Source of the DNA: Patulibacter sp.
GTDB lineage: Bacteria > Actinomycetota > Thermoleophilia > Solirubrobacterales > Solirubrobacteraceae
Length of the DNA stretch: 8,578 bases
Assembly: GCA_031119595.1 (NCBI GenBank)
Contig: JAVHXX010000176.1
Span: 1 to 8,578 of the forward strand
Direction of reading: 5' to 3'
The position numbers and the translations under genes are program-made. Under the pieces are notes generated by a model. That model was not told the DNA's origin, ran no database searches, and was given only the letters and a program-made list of their open reading frames with translations. This document shows, in pieces, positions 5,364 to 8,578 of this stretch; within the stretch, counting starts at the first letter, position 1; each line of letters starts with the position of its first letter.

Positions 5364-7028
5364 TCAGACCTCGACGACGACGGGCAGCAGCATCGGGCGC
5401 CGCTTGAGCTTGTCGTAGACGACCCCGGCGAGCTCGTCGTGGAGGAACTCCTCGAGCCGGTCGGGATCGCGGATCTTCTGGCTCATGGCGCGGTCGAGGG
5501 TGTCGTCGACGGCGTCGCGGAGCGTCTCGATGAGATCGTGCTCCTCCTCCGCCGGGACGCCGCGGAGCAGCACCTCGGGGTCGGCGACGGACTTGCCGTC
5601 GCGCTCGCTGACGGTGGCCACGATGACGCAGATGCCGTCGGCGGAGAGCATGCGCCGGTCGCGGAGGGCGACGTCGGCGACGTCACCGATCTCCATGCCG
5701 TCGACGAAGAACACGCCGGCCTTCTCGGGCTTGCCGAGGCGCGCACCGCGCTCGTCGATCTCGACGACGTCACCGTTGTCGCACTCGAAGATGTTCTTCT
5801 CGGGCACACCGACGGCCTGCGCGAGCTTGGAGTGCAGGCGGATGCGCGGGTAGTCGCCGTGGAACGGCATCACGTATTTCGGCCGGGTGAGGTTGAGCAT
5901 CAGCTTGAGCTCTTCCTGGTACCCGTGGCCCGAGGCGTGGATGGGAGCGTCGCGCGTGGTGATGACGGTGGCGCCCCGACGGGTGACCGCGTCGACGACC
6001 TCGCTGACGGCCTTCTCGTTGCCCGGAATCGGGGTCGCGGAGAAGATGACGGTGTCGCCGGAGTGCAGCGAGACCTGCTGGTGGTCGCCGTAGGCCATGC
6101 GGCGCAGCGCCGAGAGCGGTTCGCCCTGCGACCCGGTCGAGATGATCACGATGCGGTCGTCGGGGAGATGCTCGAGGTCGCGCGGGGTGACGAGCATGCC
6201 ATCGGGCACCTTGATGTGGCCGAGGGTGCGGCCGATCGCGGTGTTCTTGCGCATCGACCGGCCGATCAGGCACACCTTGCGGTTGTGGTTCGCGGCGGCG
6301 TCGACGACCTGCTGCACCCGGTGGATGTTCGAGGCGAAGCAGGTGACGAGGATGCGGCCGCTGCACTGCGTGAAGAGCTCGTTGAGCTTCGGACCGACGA
6401 TCGCCTCGGAGAGGGACCAGCCGGGGCGGTCGGCGTTGGTGGAGTCGCCACAGAGGAGCGTGATGCCCTTCTTGCCGAGCTCCGCGAGGCGGCCGAGATC
6501 GGCGACCTCGCCGTCGATCGGGGTCTGGTCGAACTTGTAGTCGCCGGTGAAGAAGATCGGGCCCTGGTCCGTGTGGACGACGACGCCGGACGCATCCGGG
6601 ATCGAGTGCGTCATGTGGACGAGCTCGATCTCGAACGGACCGGCCTTCACCTTCGAGCCCGGATCCAGGCGCTTCAGCGACGCGTCCTTGATGCGGTGCT
6701 CGTCGAGCTTGGAGCGGGCCATCTCCATCGTGAGCGGACGGCCGTAGATCTTCGGACGGTGCGGGGTGATCTGCCGCAGGAAGAACGGCAGCGCCCCGAG
6801 GTGGTCCTCATGGCCGTGCGTGATGACGACGGCATCGATCTTGTCGGCGCGGTCGATCAGGTAGGTGAAGTCGGGCAGGACGAGGTCGACGCCGTGCTGC
6901 TCCTGGGTCGGGAAGCGCAGGCCGACGTCGATGACGACGATGCGGCCGTCCTGCTCGACGACCGTCATGTTCTTGCCGATCTCGCCCAGGCCGCCGAGCG
7001 GCAGGACGCGAACGGTGCCGCGGCTCAT
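5364..7028 (-). CDS. rnj: Ribonuclease J (metallo-beta-lactamase/beta-CASP RNase)
   Basis: This 554-aa protein has the full length and domain order of RNase J, an enzyme with 5'-to-3' exonuclease and endonuclease activity in mRNA decay and rRNA maturation. It opens with VRVLPLGGLGEIGKNM. The zinc-binding motif HGHEDH is at 71-76, H141 lies in MTHSIPD, and the motif TGDYKFD at 161-167 supplies D163. The beta-CASP domain includes DSTNAD (195-200), FASNIHR (231-237) and STGSQGEP (297-304). H368 is in ASGHGYQEELK and H390 in PFHGDYPRIRLHSKLA, both conserved in the family. A C-terminal domain occupies about 450-554. The start ATG overlaps the dapA TGA as ATGA (7025-7028) and has no Shine-Dalgarno sequence, so translation probably depends on dapA. 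The dapA-rnj pairing is standard in Actinomycetota. In many relatives ftsK follows directly; here an accessory block intervenes. Confidence 0.97.
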   Translation of the reverse strand: MSRGTVRVLPLGGLGEIGKNMTVVEQDGRIVVIDVGLRFPTQEQHGVDLVLPDFTYLIDRADKIDAVVITHGHEDHLGALPFFLRQITPHRPKIYGRPLTMEMARSKLDEHRIKDASLKRLDPGSKVKAGPFEIELVHMTHSIPDASGVVVHTDQGPIFFTGDYKFDQTPIDGEVADLGRLAELGKKGITLLCGDSTNADRPGWSLSEAIVGPKLNELFTQCSGRILVTCFASNIHRVQQVVDAAANHNRKVCLIGRSMRKNTAIGRTLGHIKVPDGMLVTPRDLEHLPDDRIVIISTGSQGEPLSALRRMAYGDHQQVSLHSGDTVIFSATPIPGNEKAVSEVVDAVTRRGATVITTRDAPIHASGHGYQEELKLMLNLTRPKYVMPFHGDYPRIRLHSKLAQAVGVPEKNIFECDNGDVVEIDERGARLGKPEKAGVFFVDGMEIGDVADVALRDRRMLSADGICVIVATVSERDGKSVADPEVLLRGVPAEEEHDLIETLRDAVDDTLDRAMSQKIRDPDRLEEFLHDELAGVVYDKLKRRPMLLPVVVEV

Positions 7029-7912
7029 GCGCGGACGCCGGCGTCGAGGAGATCGAGCGCCGAGAGCGCGGACGTGATGACAGATGCCTCGTGCTCATCG
7101 CACGGGACGATCGGCAGACGGAAGATGTCTGAGAGGTGACCCTGCATGGAGAGTGCCGCCTTGATCGGAGAGGGGTTGGTGGTCACCCCGAGGGCCGCGA
7201 AGAGCGGAGAGAGTCGCGCATGCACGTCCGTGCGCTCCTCGGGGGATTCGATCATGCGCTTGATGTCATGACCGACGAGGTGGCTGGCGACGCTGATCGC
7301 GCCGACCCCACCGACCTCGAGCGTGCGAAGGATGGTGTCGTCGTTCCCGGCGTACAGGTCGAGCCCGTCGACCGCCGCGAGGTTCGCGTCGTTGCTCTGC
7401 TTGACCGCGGAGATGCCGTCGATCTGGGCCAGTTCGGCCAAGAGGTCGTTGGGCATGTCCGTGCCGGTGCGGAACGGGATGTTGTAGAGGATGATCGGCT
7501 TGTCCGTGGCCTTCGCGACCTCGGTGAAGTGGGCGATGATCCCCCGCCGGTTCGGGCGGTTGTAGTACGGCGTGACGCTCAGGATCGCGTCGGCGCCGAG
7601 CTCCGTGGCCCGCTCCGTGAGGTGGCAGGCGTGGGCGGTGTCGTTGCTGCCGACGCCAGCGACGACGGTGGTCCCCGCGGGCTTGTTGTCGATCGCGAGC
7701 TTGATGACCCCGAGATGCTCGTCGTCGCTGAGCGTCGACGCCTCACCCGTGGTCCCGCAGGCGACGACGCCGTCGGAACCGCGCTCGATCACGAGCTTGT
7801 GGAGCTTGACGAAGCCCTCCTCGTCGACCGGGGCCGGCTTTCGGCTGGTCGTACCGGACACGTCGGCGAACGGCGTGACGATCGCGGTGAGGAGCGCTCC
7901 GAGGTCGGACAT
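7025..7912 (-). CDS. dapA: 4-hydroxy-tetrahydrodipicolinate synthase
   Basis: This 295-aa enzyme condenses pyruvate with aspartate semialdehyde, the first committed step of the lysine/diaminopimelate pathway in the cytoplasm. It is the usual length for the family. Visible motifs are LTAIVTPF (8-15), GTTGEAST with T54 and T55, VTPYYNRP with Y117, LYNIPFRTG with Y143 and R148, and Schiff-base lysine K171 in SAVKQSND. These correspond to E. coli T44/T45, Y107, Y133, R138 and K161, with the same spacing from Y143 to K171 as in E. coli. The ATG at 7912 is chosen because homology begins at MSDLGALLTA; the frame is open to 7987, but that extension is Arg/Ala-rich and unlike DapA. The gene overlaps rnj by 4 bp and lies 116 bp after dapB, with its own candidate promoter immediately upstream. 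Confidence 0.97.
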   Translation of the reverse strand: MSDLGALLTAIVTPFADVSGTTSRKPAPVDEEGFVKLHKLVIERGSDGVVACGTTGEASTLSDDEHLGVIKLAIDNKPAGTTVVAGVGSNDTAHACHLTERATELGADAILSVTPYYNRPNRRGIIAHFTEVAKATDKPIILYNIPFRTGTDMPNDLLAELAQIDGISAVKQSNDANLAAVDGLDLYAGNDDTILRTLEVGGVGAISVASHLVGHDIKRMIESPEERTDVHARLSPLFAALGVTTNPSPIKAALSMQGHLSDIFRLPIVPCDEHEASVITSALSALDLLDAGVRA

Positions 7913-7930
7913 CCCCACGAGTATCGCAGG
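7913..7930 (-). promoter_or_regulatory. Candidate leaderless promoter of dapA-rnj
   Basis: Reading the minus strand, GATACT is followed by seven bases (CGTGGGG) and then the dapA ATG. This places the expected transcription start on or beside the start codon. GATACT matches the -10 consensus at 4 of 6 positions. GGGACT about 18 bases upstream is a weak -35 candidate sharing GAC. There is no Shine-Dalgarno sequence at a normal distance, although GGGG directly abuts the ATG. The layout resembles the response-regulator promoter (ATACT, then 6 bases, then ATG). Confidence 0.4.
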
Positions 7931-7984
7931 ACGGCTGGCGGCCAGTCCCGCGGGTCGCCGGGCGGAGGCGCGTCGACGCTCCCC

Positions 7985-8021
7985 CACCCGGCCCGTGTCC
8001 CCCGGCTGTCGCCGGCGGGTG
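7985..8021 (-). terminator. Possible structured 3' end after dapB
   Basis: Starting 7 bases after the dapB stop, the minus strand can form an outer stem CACCCG/CGGGTG (8016-8021 with 7985-7990) enclosing an adjacent inner hairpin CCGGC-GACA-GCCGG (8015-8002). A run of G rather than U follows, so it is not a standard intrinsic terminator. It could be a processing site, a Rho-related structure, or chance in GC-rich sequence. Confidence 0.25.
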
Positions 8022-8028
8022 CGACGCC

Positions 8029-8578
8029 CTAGTCGAGGACGTGCTCGAGGCCGACGACCACGTCGCCGTCCATGTCCGCGACCCGGCGGATCGCGATGAG
8101 CACGCCGGGCATGAAGCCCTTGCGGTCGGTGGTGTCGTGGCGGATCGTGAGCGTCTGGCCGAGCTCGCCGAAGATCACTTCCTGGTTGGCGATGATGCCC
8201 GGCAGGCGGACCGAGTGGATCTCGATGTCCGTCTTGCCGCTCGCCTCCTCGATCATCTCGGCCGTGCGCTTCGCCGTGCCCGAGGGCTTGTCGAGCTTCT
8301 GGTCGTGGTGGAGCTCGACGATCTCGACCTTCGGCATGTACTTCGACGCCTGCGCGGCGAGCCGCATCATGAGCACCGCGCCGATGGCGAAGTTCGGGGC
8401 GAACAGCACCTTGCCGCCGCCGTCCGTCTGCACCTGCGAGATGTCGAAGCCACTCGTGCCGACGACCACGTGCACGCCCGCGGCGGTCGCCGCGTTGATG
8501 TTCGCGACGGCGACGTCCGGACGGGTGAAGTCGACGAGGACGTCGATGTCACCGAGGACGTCCGCGAGGTCCACGCCG
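8029..8578 (-). CDS. dapB: 4-hydroxy-tetrahydrodipicolinate reductase (partial, N-terminus outside window)
   Basis: The visible 182 or so C-terminal residues belong to DapB, which reduces the product of DapA with NAD(P)H in lysine/diaminopimelate synthesis. Counting from the GTG codon at 8574 as residue 1, the fragment shows VDFTRPD (14-20), the family motif VVVGTSGF (36-43), APNFAIGAV (59-67), the catalytic and substrate-binding region ELHHDQKLDKPSGTA (H89, H90, K93, K96-T100), RLPGIIANQEV and FGELGQTLTIRHD, ending in VVVGLEHVLD. The last blocks match the shorter, actinobacterial-type DapB. The N-terminal nucleotide-binding GxGxxG part, probably 50-70 residues, lies beyond 8578. The GTG at 8574 is internal, not a true start. 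Within what is seen the gene is intact. Confidence 0.96.
   Translation of the reverse strand, partial: GVDLADVLGDIDVLVDFTRPDVAVANINAATAAGVHVVVGTSGFDISQVQTDGGGKVLFAPNFAIGAVLMMRLAAQASKYMPKVEIVELHHDQKLDKPSGTAKRTAEMIEEASGKTDIEIHSVRLPGIIANQEVIFGELGQTLTIRHDTTDRKGFMPGVLIAIRRVADMDGDVVVGLEHVLD

Noticed and set aside
2365..5418. Plus-strand 1017-codon open frame.
   Set aside because: It spans kinase, secreted-protein and intergenic DNA, has Arg/Gly-rich biased composition and no domain, and conflicts with two well-supported genes.
5298..7139. Plus-strand 613-codon frame opposite rnj, and a similar one at 7136-8032 opposite dapA.
   Set aside because: Both are antisense to unmistakable enzymes; their Asp/Val/Arg-rich content mirrors codon bias on the coding strand.
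7913..7987. Upstream extension of dapA by 25 residues.
   Set aside because: The Arg/Ala-rich extension does not resemble DapA, and a promoter-like box sits directly before the ATG at 7912.
1..8578. A defence system, CRISPR array, prophage, biosynthetic cluster or RNA gene.
   Set aside because: No repeat-spacer pattern, nuclease/effector set, phage protein, synthase, tRNA or rRNA signature was found; genes are housekeeping plus one two-component pair and one exoprotein.

Overview
The window is very GC-rich chromosomal DNA with the strong third-position G/C bias of a high-GC actinobacterium. Two things suggest Thermoleophilia (the Solirubrobacter/Conexibacter/Patulibacter side of Actinomycetota). 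One is the gene set dapB-dapA-rnj-ftsK, whose order is conserved in Actinomycetota. The other is a secreted protein with a Thr/Lys-rich C-terminal beta module of the kind common in Solirubrobacterales exoproteins. The placement is inferred from protein style and not from any search.

Layout from right to left along the minus strand: the C-terminal part of dapB (dihydrodipicolinate reductase, cut by the right edge); a 116-bp gap with a candidate promoter; dapA (dihydrodipicolinate synthase); rnj (ribonuclease J), coupled to dapA by a 4-bp ATGA overlap; a 305-bp gene-free gap dominated by a large nested inverted repeat; and a 615-aa secreted protein with thrombospondin type 3-like calcium repeats. 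On the plus strand, convergent with the secreted-protein gene, lies an OmpR-type response regulator followed by a sensor histidine kinase that overlaps it by 8 bp. At the left edge, back on the minus strand and divergent from the regulator, is the 5' part of ftsK (four-helix membrane domain and linker only). This reading frame runs off the window without a stop, so it is easily missed.

How the genes relate: dapB and dapA catalyse consecutive lysine/diaminopimelate steps, rnj acts in RNA processing and decay, and ftsK in division and chromosome segregation. This is a housekeeping cluster. The two-component pair plus the secreted protein sit between rnj and ftsK as an accessory block. Whether the kinase/regulator controls the secreted protein is unknown.

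I found no mobile-element gene, CRISPR array, tRNA or rRNA, and no clearly new multi-gene system. The features most worth a second look are the 103-bp nested palindromic element behind rnj (5230-5332), the CTAG at which two convergent genes both stop (3211-3214), candidate leaderless promoters in front of the response regulator and dapA, a possible bidirectional promoter between the regulator and ftsK, and the uncharacterised secreted protein.
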